DNA from: Roseibium litorale
Lineage (GTDB): Bacteria; Pseudomonadota; Alphaproteobacteria; Rhizobiales; Stappiaceae
Assembly: GCF_014842915.1 (NCBI RefSeq)
Contig: NZ_JACYXI010000008.1
Location: 202,900-266,899 of the forward strand
Direction: 5' to 3'
Length of the DNA stretch: 64,000 nucleotides
The translations under genes and the position numbers were made by a program. The notes under the pieces were generated by a model that had not been told where the DNA came from, ran no database searches, and saw nothing but the letters and a program-made list of their open reading frames with translations. This document shows positions 25,641-34,857 of this stretch, piece after piece (the stretch's first letter is position 1; every line of letters begins with the position of its first letter).

Positions 25641-26719
25641 GACAGCCGTGCTCCCGTGACACCATCTGCAAAGAGCTGAACCTTGCTGGCCGGGAAGGCG
25701 AGGGTGACCTCGTCATCCGTGTGAAGGGCCAGCACACCTTCGGACGGCGCGGTGATCGCTTCGATTTCTTCCCCGGAGGGCAGGACGGCAGCAACCGTGA
25801 GCTCGCGGCCCGTGAAGCTGACTTGCCGGATCCGTGCCTTCAAGGTCACCATGTCCGGTGCGATGCTGCCCGGATTGATGGAGATGAACTCCGGCCTGAT
25901 GGCCGCGACAACGGTCCCGCCAGCAGTCAGCGCCGCCGCCTGCGGCAGGTTCACAGCCAGGCCAGCAATGCTGGCACCGGCACCAGACAGGGAAAGGCCG
26001 AGAAAGTTGTTCGCGCCGACAAAGGACGCCACGAAGCGGTTGGACGGATTGTTGTAGACCTCCCAGGGCGCGGCTGCCTGCTGGATGATACCGCCGAACA
26101 TGACGCAGACAATGTCGGACATCGCCAGCGCCTCTTCCTGATCGTGTGTCACGTAGACCGTGGTCATATTCATCGACTGCTGGATGGAGCGGATTTCCCG
26201 GCGCAGGTCCACGCGCAGCTTCGCATCCAGGTTCGAGAGAGGCTCATCCATGAGGAGAACCTTGGGATTGATGACGAGCGCCCGGGCCAGACCCACGCGC
26301 TGCTGCTGGCCACCGGAGAGTTCGTGCGGCATGCGCGCTGCGTAGGGGGTGAGCTGAACCACATCCAGGATCTTGCCAACCCGAGCGGCGATCTCGCTCT
26401 TGGCGATCTTGCGCTGCTTCAGGCCGAAGGCAATGTTGTCATAGACGCTGATATGCGGGAAGACGGCATAGTCCTGAAACACCATGCCGACATCACGCTT
26501 GTGAGCGGGCATGTGCTCGATGGCCTGATCTTCAACGCTGATGCCGCCACTGTCCTGCTGATGAAAGCCCGCAATCGTGCGCAGAAGCGTGGTCTTGCCG
26601 CAGCCGCTTGGCCCGAGAAGGGTGAAGAAGGATCCGGAGGGGATCGAGATGTTGATGCCTGACAGGGCAAGAACGTCGCCGTAACTCTTGCGGATGTTCG
26701 AAATCTCGACAGCGGCCAT
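25637..26719 (-). CDS. ABC transporter ATP-binding protein (PotA/FbpC-like)
   Basis: A 360-residue ATPase with Walker A GPSGCGKTT at 36-44, the Q-loop in FQDYAVFPH at 81-89, signature LSGGQQQR at 134-141, and Walker B LLMDEP at 155-160. A C-terminal TOBE-type regulatory domain runs from about 275 (GGTVVAAIRPEFI, then EIEAITAPSEGV). This is the ferric-iron/polyamine/phosphonate ATPase class. It is separated from the binding-protein gene by a hairpin and 130 bp, and overlaps the permease by four bases. Confidence 0.93.
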   Translation of the reverse strand: MAAVEISNIRKSYGDVLALSGINISIPSGSFFTLLGPSGCGKTTLLRTIAGFHQQDSGGISVEDQAIEHMPAHKRDVGMVFQDYAVFPHISVYDNIAFGLKQRKIAKSEIAARVGKILDVVQLTPYAARMPHELSGGQQQRVGLARALVINPKVLLMDEPLSNLDAKLRVDLRREIRSIQQSMNMTTVYVTHDQEEALAMSDIVCVMFGGIIQQAAAPWEVYNNPSNRFVASFVGANNFLGLSLSGAGASIAGLAVNLPQAAALTAGGTVVAAIRPEFISINPGSIAPDMVTLKARIRQVSFTGRELTVAAVLPSGEEIEAITAPSEGVLALHTDDEVTLAFPASKVQLFADGVTGARLS

Positions 26720-26767
26720 GCAAAGGGACTCCGTTTGCCCGGTGAGGGCAATTCATTTGATTTTTCA

Positions 26768-26806
26768 GGAAAAAGACGGGGATAGCCATGAGCAGGCTAT
26801 CCCCGT
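26768..26806 (-). terminator. Intra-operon hairpin (attenuator) after the binding-protein gene
   Basis: ACGGGGATAGCC (26776-26787) and GGCTATCCCCGT (26795-26806) form a perfect 12-bp stem with a 7-base loop. On the minus strand it is followed by CTTTTTCC. It sits between the binding-protein gene and the ATPase gene, so it would let the binding protein be made in excess, as is usual for ABC importers. It may also protect the mRNA 3' end. Confidence 0.8.
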
Positions 26807-26818
26807 TTCAGGGGACCA

Positions 26819-26851
26819 GAGTCAGGGTTGAGTCAGGGTTGAGTCAGGGTT
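26819..26851 (+). repeat. Three perfect 11-bp direct repeats at the binding-protein gene end
   Basis: GAGTCAGGGTT occurs three times in a row. The last copy overlaps the stop codon of the binding-protein gene (26850-26852). The repeats lie in the gap before the hairpin. Probably slippage; effect unknown. Confidence 0.95.
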
Positions 26852-27842
26852 ATTCCAGGTCGAGAAGAAGGTCGTTCCAGGCTTCGAGCAGGCGCGCGCG
26901 GTTGTCGGCGGCCCAGGCGAAGTCATATTCCGCATCCGGAACCTGATCGAGCGGGATCAACTCCTCGTTGGAGGCAACGTCCGTACGGATCGGACGGCGG
27001 CCAGCCTTGGCAACGGCAGCCTGTGCTTCCTTGGAAACGATGAAGTCGATGAAAGCCTTGCCGTTTTCAGCATTCGGCGCGCCCTTCACCAGCGCCATTC
27101 CGTCCGGGGCAATGGCCGTGCCCTCGCTCGGATAGACGATCTTCACATTGGCGCCGCCAATCTTGTAGCGCAGGGCAGCGTCTTCCAGGGTGATACCGAC
27201 GGCCTGTTCCCCGTCATTGACGAAACGCGGCACCGCGCCGGAGGAGGCGGACAGAACAGAATTGGTCAGAAGGCCCTTGTAGACAGCCCAGCCTTCTTCC
27301 TCGGTCGGGAAGTCCTGAAGAACGGTCGCCAGCTGAATATAGGCGGAGCCGGACTTGTCGACGCGGGCAGAAGAAATCAGGCCCTTGTATTCAGGCTTGG
27401 CAAGGTCTGCCCAGGAGGTGGGAACCGGAGCACCCTTGAGCGCATCTTCATTGACGATGAAAGCGGTGACCACCGCGGTAAACGGAACCCAGTTCTTGCT
27501 CGGCGTGAACTTAGGATTGATCGCGGCAGCTTCCTTCGGCTCATAGGGCTCGAAAAGCGTTGCGGAGAAGTCGATGACGGTACCATCAACGCTCCAGATC
27601 ACGTCGCCGGCCGGCTTGTCGGCCTCGGCCTTCAGGCGGTTCATCAGCTCGCCGGAACCGGCCTTGATGAGTTCAACCTTGGTACCGGTCTTTGCTTCGA
27701 ACAGCGGCAAAAGCTCGTCCATCAGCTGCTGCGGCGCTGCGGAATAGACGACGACGGTGCCATCGGCCATGGCATAGGACGTGGTGCCGAGAAGGACAGC
27801 AGTCAGCGCTGCCGCGGTGCGGATTTTCTTGAAGTTGCTCAT
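26850..27842 (-). CDS. Periplasmic binding protein of an iron/phosphonate-type ABC importer
   Basis: A 330-residue protein with a Sec signal peptide (1-26, cleavage after AMA). The mature part begins DGTVVVYSAAPQQLMDELLP, which is the type 2 periplasmic-binding fold used by FbpA/FutA and 2-aminoethylphosphonate binding proteins. The iron-binding Tyr pair of FbpA is not clear near the C-terminus (PDAEYDFAWAAD), so a phosphorylated or organic ligand is as likely as iron. It leads the operon. It is divergent from the ROK regulator across 287 bp. Confidence 0.88.
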   Translation of the reverse strand: MSNFKKIRTAAALTAVLLGTTSYAMADGTVVVYSAAPQQLMDELLPLFEAKTGTKVELIKAGSGELMNRLKAEADKPAGDVIWSVDGTVIDFSATLFEPYEPKEAAAINPKFTPSKNWVPFTAVVTAFIVNEDALKGAPVPTSWADLAKPEYKGLISSARVDKSGSAYIQLATVLQDFPTEEEGWAVYKGLLTNSVLSASSGAVPRFVNDGEQAVGITLEDAALRYKIGGANVKIVYPSEGTAIAPDGMALVKGAPNAENGKAFIDFIVSKEAQAAVAKAGRRPIRTDVASNEELIPLDQVPDAEYDFAWAADNRARLLEAWNDLLLDLE

Positions 27843-28129
27843 TTTGAACTCCCATCACTGTTGGTTCCCTGCTCTCCATCCCGATCCGCTTGTCGTTCTT
27901 ATCATTGATCGGATCCGCCAGATGAAAGGCTGCTAATAAGTTTTGTTACGTAAGTAAATAAGTCAAGCAGATATTCGTGAAACTGTCATAATTGATGTAA
28001 GTTATTGATATTGATTGGTTATCAAGACGCCTAACTACCAGACATGCAAGCCACCTGATTGTAACAAATGAAATTTTTGGTGCTTGTCAGCCCGATCTCG
28101 GCTAGTGGAGGAAACAGAGATCAAAAGCT
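27843..28129. promoter_or_regulatory. Divergent promoter region of the importer operon and ROK gene
   Basis: An AT-rich 287-bp gap with several possible operators: TTACGTAA near 27950, three ATTGAT words at about 27990-28015, and an inverted pair TTGAT-TGGTT-ATCAA at 28011-28025. Its 5-bp spacer makes it a poor FNR box. ROK repressors usually bind AT-rich dyads of this type. Which element is used cannot be told. Confidence 0.45.
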
Positions 28130-29275
28130 GTGAGGATCGGTTTGATCAATCTGGGTTATAATGAGCGCCGCGTGATTGAAATGCTCCGGAGGCAAGGCGG
28201 ACTGTCGCGCAGCGAGCTTGCCCGTGAGCTGGAGGTTTCTGCGCCGACCTTGACCCGCCTCACATGCAGCCTGATCGACAACGGACTGATTCTGGAAGAA
28301 GCAGAGCCCAGAGCCCCAAACGGCCGCGGCAAACCGCAGACCGCCGTGAAGCTCAACCCCGATGGTCTCTTCACGGTAGGCGTTTACTTCAATCCGGATG
28401 ACATTCGTGTCTGTGTTGCCGATCTTGAAGGGCACATCCGGGCAGAACACATCCAGGAACTGCACGATCACAGTTTCAACCACATTATGGGGCTGGCCGT
28501 ACCTTCAGTTCGAAAGGTGATCAAAAAGGCGGGAATCGATAAGGACAGGCTGCTGGGCTGCGGGCTATCCTTTCCCGGCCATTTTTCGCGTAATCCGGGC
28601 CATGTCTTTCAGATTCCGCAATTTGCAGGTTGGCACGATGTCGACGTGAACGCCGACTTCGAGCCCCTGTTCGGAATGCCCGTGTTCCACGAAAACGACG
28701 GCAAGGCTGCCATCTTGTCGGAACTCTACTATGGAGCCGGGCGCAACTTGCGCAACTTCGTGATGATCTGGCTGACCTACGGCATCGGCGGCGCAGTGGT
28801 CGTCCAGCGTCAACTCTACCGGGGGACAAACGGCAATGCCGGGGAATTCGGCGGTCTTTTCCCGAAATCTCACCCGCGGCCCTCTGGCCAGGATCTTTGC
28901 AATCTTCTGACCAACTCGGGGGTTCAAATCCGCCGCCTGCGTGAAATTGATGAAAGCTACCGCGAACACCCAGGCATGCGCGAGTGGCTGGACCGAGCTA
29001 CGGATCAGTTGCGCAGCCTGTCCTTGACCGTCGCCAGGACACTTGATCCCGGCGCGATCGTATTTGGCGGATCATTGCCCGACTGGATCATCCGCCATTT
29101 CGTCCAGCATCTCGGCTCCCTGGAAATACTGGGAGAGGACTTCCATGTGGAACCACCGGAAATCCGGCTTTCGGATATGAGCGACAATCCTCATCTTGGT
29201 GCAGCAACCATCCCGCTCTACCGCGCCACGACCCCGAGCTATTATTCAGGCCGGGCGCTCAAGGGATGGTCTTGA
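28130..29275 (+). CDS. ROK-family transcriptional regulator
   Basis: A 381-residue protein with an N-terminal winged helix-turn-helix at about 10-60 (MLRRQGGLSRSELAREL, SAPTLTRLTCSL) and a ROK sugar-kinase-like domain. The ROK zinc motif (CxCGxxGC) is not present in GNAGEFGGLFPKSHPRPSGQ, so it should be a regulator rather than a kinase. The start is GTG at 28130; GGAGG lies about 20 bases upstream, further than usual. It is divergent from the ABC importer and probably senses its ligand or a phosphorylated sugar. A short hairpin overlaps the stop codon. Confidence 0.85.
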   Translation: MRIGLINLGYNERRVIEMLRRQGGLSRSELARELEVSAPTLTRLTCSLIDNGLILEEAEPRAPNGRGKPQTAVKLNPDGLFTVGVYFNPDDIRVCVADLEGHIRAEHIQELHDHSFNHIMGLAVPSVRKVIKKAGIDKDRLLGCGLSFPGHFSRNPGHVFQIPQFAGWHDVDVNADFEPLFGMPVFHENDGKAAILSELYYGAGRNLRNFVMIWLTYGIGGAVVVQRQLYRGTNGNAGEFGGLFPKSHPRPSGQDLCNLLTNSGVQIRRLREIDESYREHPGMREWLDRATDQLRSLSLTVARTLDPGAIVFGGSLPDWIIRHFVQHLGSLEILGEDFHVEPPEIRLSDMSDNPHLGAATIPLYRATTPSYYSGRALKGWS

Positions 29276-29587
29276 GCGGTAAAGGTCTTCCGCCCGTCAG
29301 GTCTTGGGAATAGCGCGCACCCGGGCAGAGATGAACTGACCGGCACAAGAGATCGTGGTCAATGTGCGACGGCGACATCGCTTACGGATAAAGTGGAGCG
29401 CCGGTCACCTTGGCCTCGATCCAGACCCTGTGCCCAGGATGCGCCCTCTCGGCCGCATCGGCAAGTGGACCGTCGGGCGGCACATCGCAAGCTATTGCGT
29501 CTGTTGAGAGAGTTTCGAGCCAGGCATTTAGGTTTCGTACTCTCGTCAGGGCAATTCAAGGGGGAAGATGGAGAAAAATCGCGCGTG
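29276..29587. other. Gap downstream of the ROK and ABC-2 genes
   Basis: No gene is supported. A minus frame at 29341-29559 ends in SVSDVAVAH but has no family match that I know. The two flanking genes converge on this gap; no clear terminator was seen. Confidence 0.45.
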
Positions 29588-30721
29588 TCATCCCTGGGTC
29601 GCCAGCATCGCCCGGAATCGGGCGAGCGCCAAAGCCATGAACGCCCCGCCGGTCAGCGCCATGCCCAGGAACTGCGGCCAGACCGTCTGGAAATCGGCGC
29701 CGCGGTAAAGCACGGCTTGGGCGAAGGCGACGAAATGCAGGGTTGGCGACACCTGCATGATGACCTGCAGCGCCTCCGGCATGTTCTCGACTGGCGTGAT
29801 TGCGCCAGACAACATGTTCATGACGACAAAGGCCGGCATGGCAAGGAGCCCGAACTGCGGCATCGAGCGGACAATCGTTGCAAGCAGAATGCCGAGCGAG
29901 GTGATGGCGAAGATGTAGAGGGCGGCGCCGGAGAAGAACATGAGTCCTGCGGTGTGGACCGGCACGCCGAGCACGCCGCGCACCATCAGGACGAGTGACA
30001 GCATCGTCGCCGAAAGCACAACCAGGCCATTGGCCCAGACCTTGGCGAAGGCGATCTCGCTCGGCCCGACAGGCATGACGAGAAGATGCTCGATCGTGCC
30101 GTGCTCGCGCTCGCGGATCACAGCTGCGCCGACCAGGATCACGGAGAGGATGGTAAGATTGTCGATGATCTGCATGACGGCGTTGAACCAGACCGGGTCG
30201 AGGTTCGGGTTGAACCAGGTCCGGACCACAGCGTCGACCGGCAGGCTGGCCTCGACACCTGCTTCTATGAGGAAACGCGCGATCTCCCGGCTCACGATCT
30301 CGCTGATATAGCTCGAACCGTTGCCGGCCTGAGTCATGGCCGTCGCATCGACATTGACCTGCACGCCCGGAGTGCGCCCCGCCAGGATGTCGCGCTCGAA
30401 GCCCGGCGGGACGTCGATCACGAAGGTGTAGGTGCCGCGGTCCATCGCCTGGTCGATGCCCGAGCGATCGATCGTCACCGGTGTGTTGAAGTACGGTGGC
30501 AGCAGGGCATCGGCGAGCCGCCGTGACAGTTGGGAGTGGTCGCCGTCGACAATAGCGATCGAGGCGTTCTTCACGTCGGTCTGGACGCCGGTCGCCACCT
30601 CGTAGACCGCGAAGGTGAAGGAGTAGGTGATGAGGAACATCATCACGGCATCCCGACTGAGCGACGAGAATTCCTTGAGGCCGAGGTAAAACACGTTCTT
30701 CAGCCAACGCACCGGTGTCAC
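29588..30721 (-). CDS. ABC-2 type export permease (YhhJ-like)
   Basis: A 377-residue membrane protein of the ABC-2 exporter family. An N-terminal helix (FLITYSFTFAVYEV) is followed by a large soluble domain with DVPPGFERDILAGR. Five membrane segments follow, including ILVGAAVIREREHGTIEHLLVMPV, the conserved ABC-2 loop. The likely start is GTG at 30721, overlapping the stop of the upstream gene (GTGA). Order and coupling match the E. coli yhiI-rbbA-yhhJ arrangement. It exports an unknown substrate with the fused ATPase. Confidence 0.87.
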   Translation of the reverse strand: MTPVRWLKNVFYLGLKEFSSLSRDAVMMFLITYSFTFAVYEVATGVQTDVKNASIAIVDGDHSQLSRRLADALLPPYFNTPVTIDRSGIDQAMDRGTYTFVIDVPPGFERDILAGRTPGVQVNVDATAMTQAGNGSSYISEIVSREIARFLIEAGVEASLPVDAVVRTWFNPNLDPVWFNAVMQIIDNLTILSVILVGAAVIREREHGTIEHLLVMPVGPSEIAFAKVWANGLVVLSATMLSLVLMVRGVLGVPVHTAGLMFFSGAALYIFAITSLGILLATIVRSMPQFGLLAMPAFVVMNMLSGAITPVENMPEALQVIMQVSPTLHFVAFAQAVLYRGADFQTVWPQFLGMALTGGAFMALALARFRAMLATQG

Positions 30722-33513
30722 CTTTCCTGCTTGGTCTGAATGAGGCAGGCGATCGTCAGAAACCCCACCCCGAAACCGATGAGGGCCAGATACTCCGGGA
30801 GGAACTCCATAAAGCCCATCTCCTTGGCGAAGCAGCCGATGCTGATGGTCTGGAACCACAGCGCCGGAAAGGCCTGGCCGACGATCCGGCCCATGCCTTC
30901 CAAGTTGGAGACGGGATACATGAACCCTGAGAAGTTGACCGCCGGAGTGACCGTCAGGATCGCCGTTGCGAAGATAGCTGCCACCTGGGAGCGCACAAAA
31001 CTCGACATCAGGAGGCCAAAGCCGGTGGCGGCGAACACATAGAGCGCGGCGCCAAAGGTCAGGGCCGCGAGCGAGCCGGACACAACGACGCCGAACTGCA
31101 ACCAGGCGAGCGTGATCAGCGTCAGGTAGCTGATGAAGCCAACGGCGATATAGGGCAATTGCTTGCCGATCAGGAATTCGGCGATTGATGCTGGTGAGGC
31201 ATAGACGTTTAAGATCGATCCGAGTTCTTTTTCCCGGACCACCCCCACGGCCGTCAGCATCGCCGGGATCAGGACGAGAAGCAGCATGATAATGCCCGGC
31301 GTAATGGCGAACACCGAGCGGAAGGCCTGATTGTAGCGGAACCTGGGCTCGATCGAGACTGGCAGAACGTCCGGCACCGAGCCGAGTTCGCGCATGGCGA
31401 GTTGTTTCGCGTAGGTGAGCACCACGCCGCTGAGGTAGCCTCTCACCGTCTCCGCGCGGAACGGATTGCTGCCATCGAGCAGGAAGGCGACTTCGGGTAT
31501 GCGGCCGGCGAGCAGATCGGAGCCGAAGCCGGGCGAGATGTCGATCACCACCCTGACCTCACCGGAGCGCAGGCGCCGCTCAATCTCACCGTCGCCGGCC
31601 AGCGGCGGCTGCTCGTGGAAATAGGCCGAGTGGCGGAAGCCTTCGAGAAAGTCGCGGCTTTCAGCGCTGCGGTCGCGGTCGAGCGCGGCGAAGGTTATGT
31701 CTTCCACGTCGAACGAGATGCCGTAAGCGAAGGCCGTCATCAGGACGAGCGGCCCGAGCAGGGCAAAGGCGAGACGGATCGGATCGCGCAACAGTTCGAT
31801 CGCCTCGCGGAAGGCGAAAGCGCGGATGCGCGCGAAACCGGCACCGGCTGTCTTGCTCATGCCCGCCGCGCGCTCGTCATCCCCCCCGCCATTCGGCATT
31901 GCTGGCGACGCCTTCCCGGCCACCGTGATCGGGTTGGCCGCCACCGTCACTGACGCCGCTCCGCCGCCGCGTTCCGCCTCCTCCACCTCCAGATATCGAA
32001 TGAAGGCCGTATCGAGCGTGTCGGCCTTCATGGCAGCGGTGAGTTCCTCCGGCCGGCCGATAGCCAGCACCCGGCCCGCGTGCATCAGCGAGATGCGGTC
32101 GCAGCGCTCTGCCTCATTCATGAAATGGGTTGAGACGAAGATCGTCACGCCCTCGTCGCGCGACAGCTCGACCAAGAAGTGCCAGAACAGGTCGCGCGCG
32201 GCCGGGTCAACGCCGGAGGTTGGCTCGTCGAGAATCAGCACCTCTGGCCGGTGCAGCACGGCGGCGGCAAGCTGCAGCCTCTGCCGGATGCCGAGAGGCA
32301 GCCGCGCCGGCGCTTCCTCGGCAAAGGGCGTGAGGCCGAACCGCTCAAGGGCCTCGTTGATCCGCCGCCGCGCCAGCCCCTCTTCGAGGCGATAGAGCCG
32401 CGCGTGCAGTGTGAGGTTGGCGACGACCGTGAGCTCTTCGTAGAGCGAGAACGACTGTGACACGTAGCCGACCCGCATCCGGGCCGTCAGATCCTGGGCG
32501 TCGATCGGCTGCCCGAGCAGTTCTGCCGAACCCTCACTCATCGCCAGGAGCCCGGTCAGCATCTTCATCGTTGTCGTCTTGCCGCAGCCGTTGGAGCCGA
32601 GGAAGCCAAAGATCTCGCCGCGCGCGATGCGGAAGCTGACGTGGTCGACCGCCGTGAAGTTGCCGAAGCGCCGTGTCAGTTCGTGCGCCTCGATCGCCGG
32701 CGGCCCGTCACGCGCGACGCGAGGTGGCACGACGAAGGTCTTCAGCCCGCCGCTCTGCTCACCCGATGACAAGGCGACATAGGCCTGCTCCAGAGACGAC
32801 GCGCCGGTCCGCGCCAGCAGCTCCGCCGGGGATCCGTCGGCCAGGATCCGGCCGCCGTTCATCGCAATAAGCCGGCCGAATCGCGCCGCCTCCTCCATAT
32901 AGGCGGTGGCGACTATGACGGTCATCGCCGGCCGGTCCTCGCGGATCTCACCAATCAGCTCCCAGAACTGCCGGCGCGACAGCGGATCGACGCCGGTGGT
33001 CGGCTCGTCAAGGATCAGAAGGTCCGGGTCGTGGACCAGGGCACAGCACAGCGCAAGCTTCTGCTTCATGCCGCCGGAGAGATTGCCGGCCGGCCGGTCC
33101 GGGAACGGGGCCAGGCCCGTCGCCGTGAGCAGCCGCTCGATCCGCCACCCGCGTTCCTCGGCCCCTTCGCCGTAGAGGCGAGCGAAAAAATCGACGTTCT
33201 CGACGACGCTGAGGCTCGGGTAGAGGTTCTTGCCTAGGCCCTGAGGCATGAAGGCGAGCCTCGGCGCTACCCCGTCGCGATGCCTTGCATCGGCCATCGA
33301 GCCGCCCAGAACGTCGACGGTGCCCGTCTGGATCTTCTTGACGCCAGCGATCAGCGCCATGAGGCTCGACTTGCCAACCCCGTCCGGCCCGACCAGCGCC
33401 AGCGTCTCTCCGGGCCGCATAGACAGCCCGACATCAGAGAGCGCCTGCGTGCCCCCATAGGAGTGGCCGAGCCCCTCGACCCGGACGGCCGCCTCTGCAG
33501 TCACGGCGGTCAT
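30718..33513 (-). CDS. RbbA-like double ABC ATPase fused to an ABC-2 membrane domain
   Basis: A 931-residue protein. NBD1 has VGPDGVGKSS at 41-50, LSGGMKQK at 145-152 and LILDEPTTG at 166-174. NBD2 has LGSNGCGKTT at 305-314, a degenerate signature LPLGIRQR at 405-412 and LILDEPTSG at 426-434. A membrane half follows from about 575 with ABC-2 motifs (REKELGSILNVYASP). This is the RbbA (ribosome-bound ATPase) and multidrug-export architecture. The start at 33513 is after GTGAGG and 7 bp beyond the HlyD stop. It may be an exporter, ribosome-associated, or both. Confidence 0.9.
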   Translation of the reverse strand: MTAVTAEAAVRVEGLGHSYGGTQALSDVGLSMRPGETLALVGPDGVGKSSLMALIAGVKKIQTGTVDVLGGSMADARHRDGVAPRLAFMPQGLGKNLYPSLSVVENVDFFARLYGEGAEERGWRIERLLTATGLAPFPDRPAGNLSGGMKQKLALCCALVHDPDLLILDEPTTGVDPLSRRQFWELIGEIREDRPAMTVIVATAYMEEAARFGRLIAMNGGRILADGSPAELLARTGASSLEQAYVALSSGEQSGGLKTFVVPPRVARDGPPAIEAHELTRRFGNFTAVDHVSFRIARGEIFGFLGSNGCGKTTTMKMLTGLLAMSEGSAELLGQPIDAQDLTARMRVGYVSQSFSLYEELTVVANLTLHARLYRLEEGLARRRINEALERFGLTPFAEEAPARLPLGIRQRLQLAAAVLHRPEVLILDEPTSGVDPAARDLFWHFLVELSRDEGVTIFVSTHFMNEAERCDRISLMHAGRVLAIGRPEELTAAMKADTLDTAFIRYLEVEEAERGGGAASVTVAANPITVAGKASPAMPNGGGDDERAAGMSKTAGAGFARIRAFAFREAIELLRDPIRLAFALLGPLVLMTAFAYGISFDVEDITFAALDRDRSAESRDFLEGFRHSAYFHEQPPLAGDGEIERRLRSGEVRVVIDISPGFGSDLLAGRIPEVAFLLDGSNPFRAETVRGYLSGVVLTYAKQLAMRELGSVPDVLPVSIEPRFRYNQAFRSVFAITPGIIMLLLVLIPAMLTAVGVVREKELGSILNVYASPASIAEFLIGKQLPYIAVGFISYLTLITLAWLQFGVVVSGSLAALTFGAALYVFAATGFGLLMSSFVRSQVAAIFATAILTVTPAVNFSGFMYPVSNLEGMGRIVGQAFPALWFQTISIGCFAKEMGFMEFLPEYLALIGFGVGFLTIACLIQTKQER

Positions 33514-33520
33514 GACAGCC

Positions 33521-34525
33521 TCACCGCTGCGCGCTGCTGCCGGAAATCTCCGGAAGCCGCAGTTGGAACTCCTCCGGCCAGACCGCCGCCGGATCGATCC
33601 GGACATAGGCGTTACCGGTCAGTCCCGCCTTCACATAGGCGTCGTAGCGGTTGAGCAGGTCGGCCGGAAACCGCAGCTTGACCCGGTACATCAGCTTCTG
33701 GCGCTCATCGGCGGTCTCGACGTATTTCGGCGTGAACTGCGCCTCCGCCGCCACGAAGGACACCTGCGCCGGCAGCACATAGCCGGGGAGGGCATCAAGC
33801 ACGACCCGCGCCTCGTCGCCATAGGCGACCCTGCCTACGGTTTCGGTCGGCAGGAATACCGTCATATAGGCGCTCGCAAGGTCGAGCAGCGTCGCAACCC
33901 GCCCGCCGGCCGGCAGCACTTCTCCCGGTTGGGCCAGCTTGTACTCGACCCGGCCGCCAACTGGCGCGCTCAGGGTCATGTCGTCGAGCGTCGCCTCTAA
34001 CTGCCGCAGCCGGGCCCGGGCTGCCTCGACAGCCGCGGACGCGGTGCCGACGGCCGCCTTCGCCGCCTCCCGTGAAGCCGCCTTGACGTCGCGCTCGGCC
34101 TGGCGGCTGTCGAGCTCGGACTGGGCAACCGTGTCGCCAAGCCTGAGCTTAGAGACACGATCCAGGGAGATTTCTGCGAGCCGGAGATCCGCCTCGCGGA
34201 TCGAGACCGTGGCCGTTGCCTCTGCCTGCTGCTGCAGGGCCTGGGAGACAGCCGCCTCTGCCGAGGCCTTCTCCGCGAGGAGCTCGGCTACGTCCATCTG
34301 CGCAACCATCGCGCCGGCGGCGATGCGGTCGCCCTCTTCGATCAAAACCTTCTGGACCCGGCCCGCCACCTTCGTCGCGACGTCGACGCGTTCGACCTCG
34401 ATCCGGCCATTGATGCGATAGAATCCGTCAAGTACATGGTCTTCCTGCAGCCTTTGGTAGTAGAAACCTCCGCCGAGGCCGGCTACAGCGACGACGACGA
34501 CCCCAAAGAGATAGCCAAGACGCAT
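33521..34525 (-). CDS. HlyD-type membrane fusion protein (YhiI-like)
   Basis: A 334-residue periplasmic adaptor anchored by an N-terminal membrane helix (about 4-22). It has the biotinyl-lipoyl halves KVAGRVQKVLIEEGDRI near 53-69 and LSAPVGGRVEYKLAQPGEVL near 190. Between them is a long alpha-helical hairpin rich in Ala, Glu and Arg. It links the exporter to an outer-membrane channel, which is not encoded here. It is the first gene of a three-gene operon. Two FNR-like boxes lie in the 505-bp gap upstream. Confidence 0.9.
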   Translation of the reverse strand: MRLGYLFGVVVVAVAGLGGGFYYQRLQEDHVLDGFYRINGRIEVERVDVATKVAGRVQKVLIEEGDRIAAGAMVAQMDVAELLAEKASAEAAVSQALQQQAEATATVSIREADLRLAEISLDRVSKLRLGDTVAQSELDSRQAERDVKAASREAAKAAVGTASAAVEAARARLRQLEATLDDMTLSAPVGGRVEYKLAQPGEVLPAGGRVATLLDLASAYMTVFLPTETVGRVAYGDEARVVLDALPGYVLPAQVSFVAAEAQFTPKYVETADERQKLMYRVKLRFPADLLNRYDAYVKAGLTGNAYVRIDPAAVWPEEFQLRLPEISGSSAQR

Positions 34526-34699
34526 GTTCGAAATCCTGATGCTATTAACTTCCGCAGAACAGAAAACTGCTCAGGTAGACGGACTTAAGAGTGACGTGCG
34601 ATGATTTTCACTTGCTATCCATTCAAACTGGCAAGTGCACTTACACTGGGTCGTAATGCTCGCTTCTTTGAAAGTTACGGCAGGCTGCACCCCACTGAC

Positions 34700-34713
34700 T
34701 TGACCTGAATCAA
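34700..34713. promoter_or_regulatory. FNR box, TTGACCTGAATCAA
   Basis: TTGAC-CTGA-ATCAA matches the FNR consensus TTGAY-N4-RTCAA exactly. It faces the HlyD/RbbA-like export operon (start at 34525). The local FNR protein has the matching recognition helix. Confidence 0.7.
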
Positions 34714-34843
34714 CGCCAAGACAGATTGAGAAAGGTCGCGCGCAACGCATTGCGCCGATGGGATGGATGCCCATGCAGATAGGGCGTTCCTGGGAAGGAC
34801 AGGCTCTTGCAACGGGAGTGGGACGCCAAGAGGCGAATACGAA

Positions 34844-34857
34844 TTGACGAGCGTCAA
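34844..34857. promoter_or_regulatory. FNR box, TTGACGAGCGTCAA
   Basis: TTGAC-GAGC-GTCAA is a perfect dyad fitting TTGAY-N4-RTCAA. It is the nearer box for the host-attachment gene that starts at 35031. Confidence 0.7.

Noticed and set aside
23682..25679. Very long plus-strand open frame (665 codons) rich in Arg, Asp and His
   Set aside because: It lies opposite the intact PP2C and permease genes, and its low-complexity composition is that of a GC-rich antisense shadow.
28011..28025. TTGAT-TGGTT-ATCAA as an FNR box
   Set aside because: The spacer is 5 bp rather than 4, and the promoter belongs to a ROK-controlled importer, not to the stress island.
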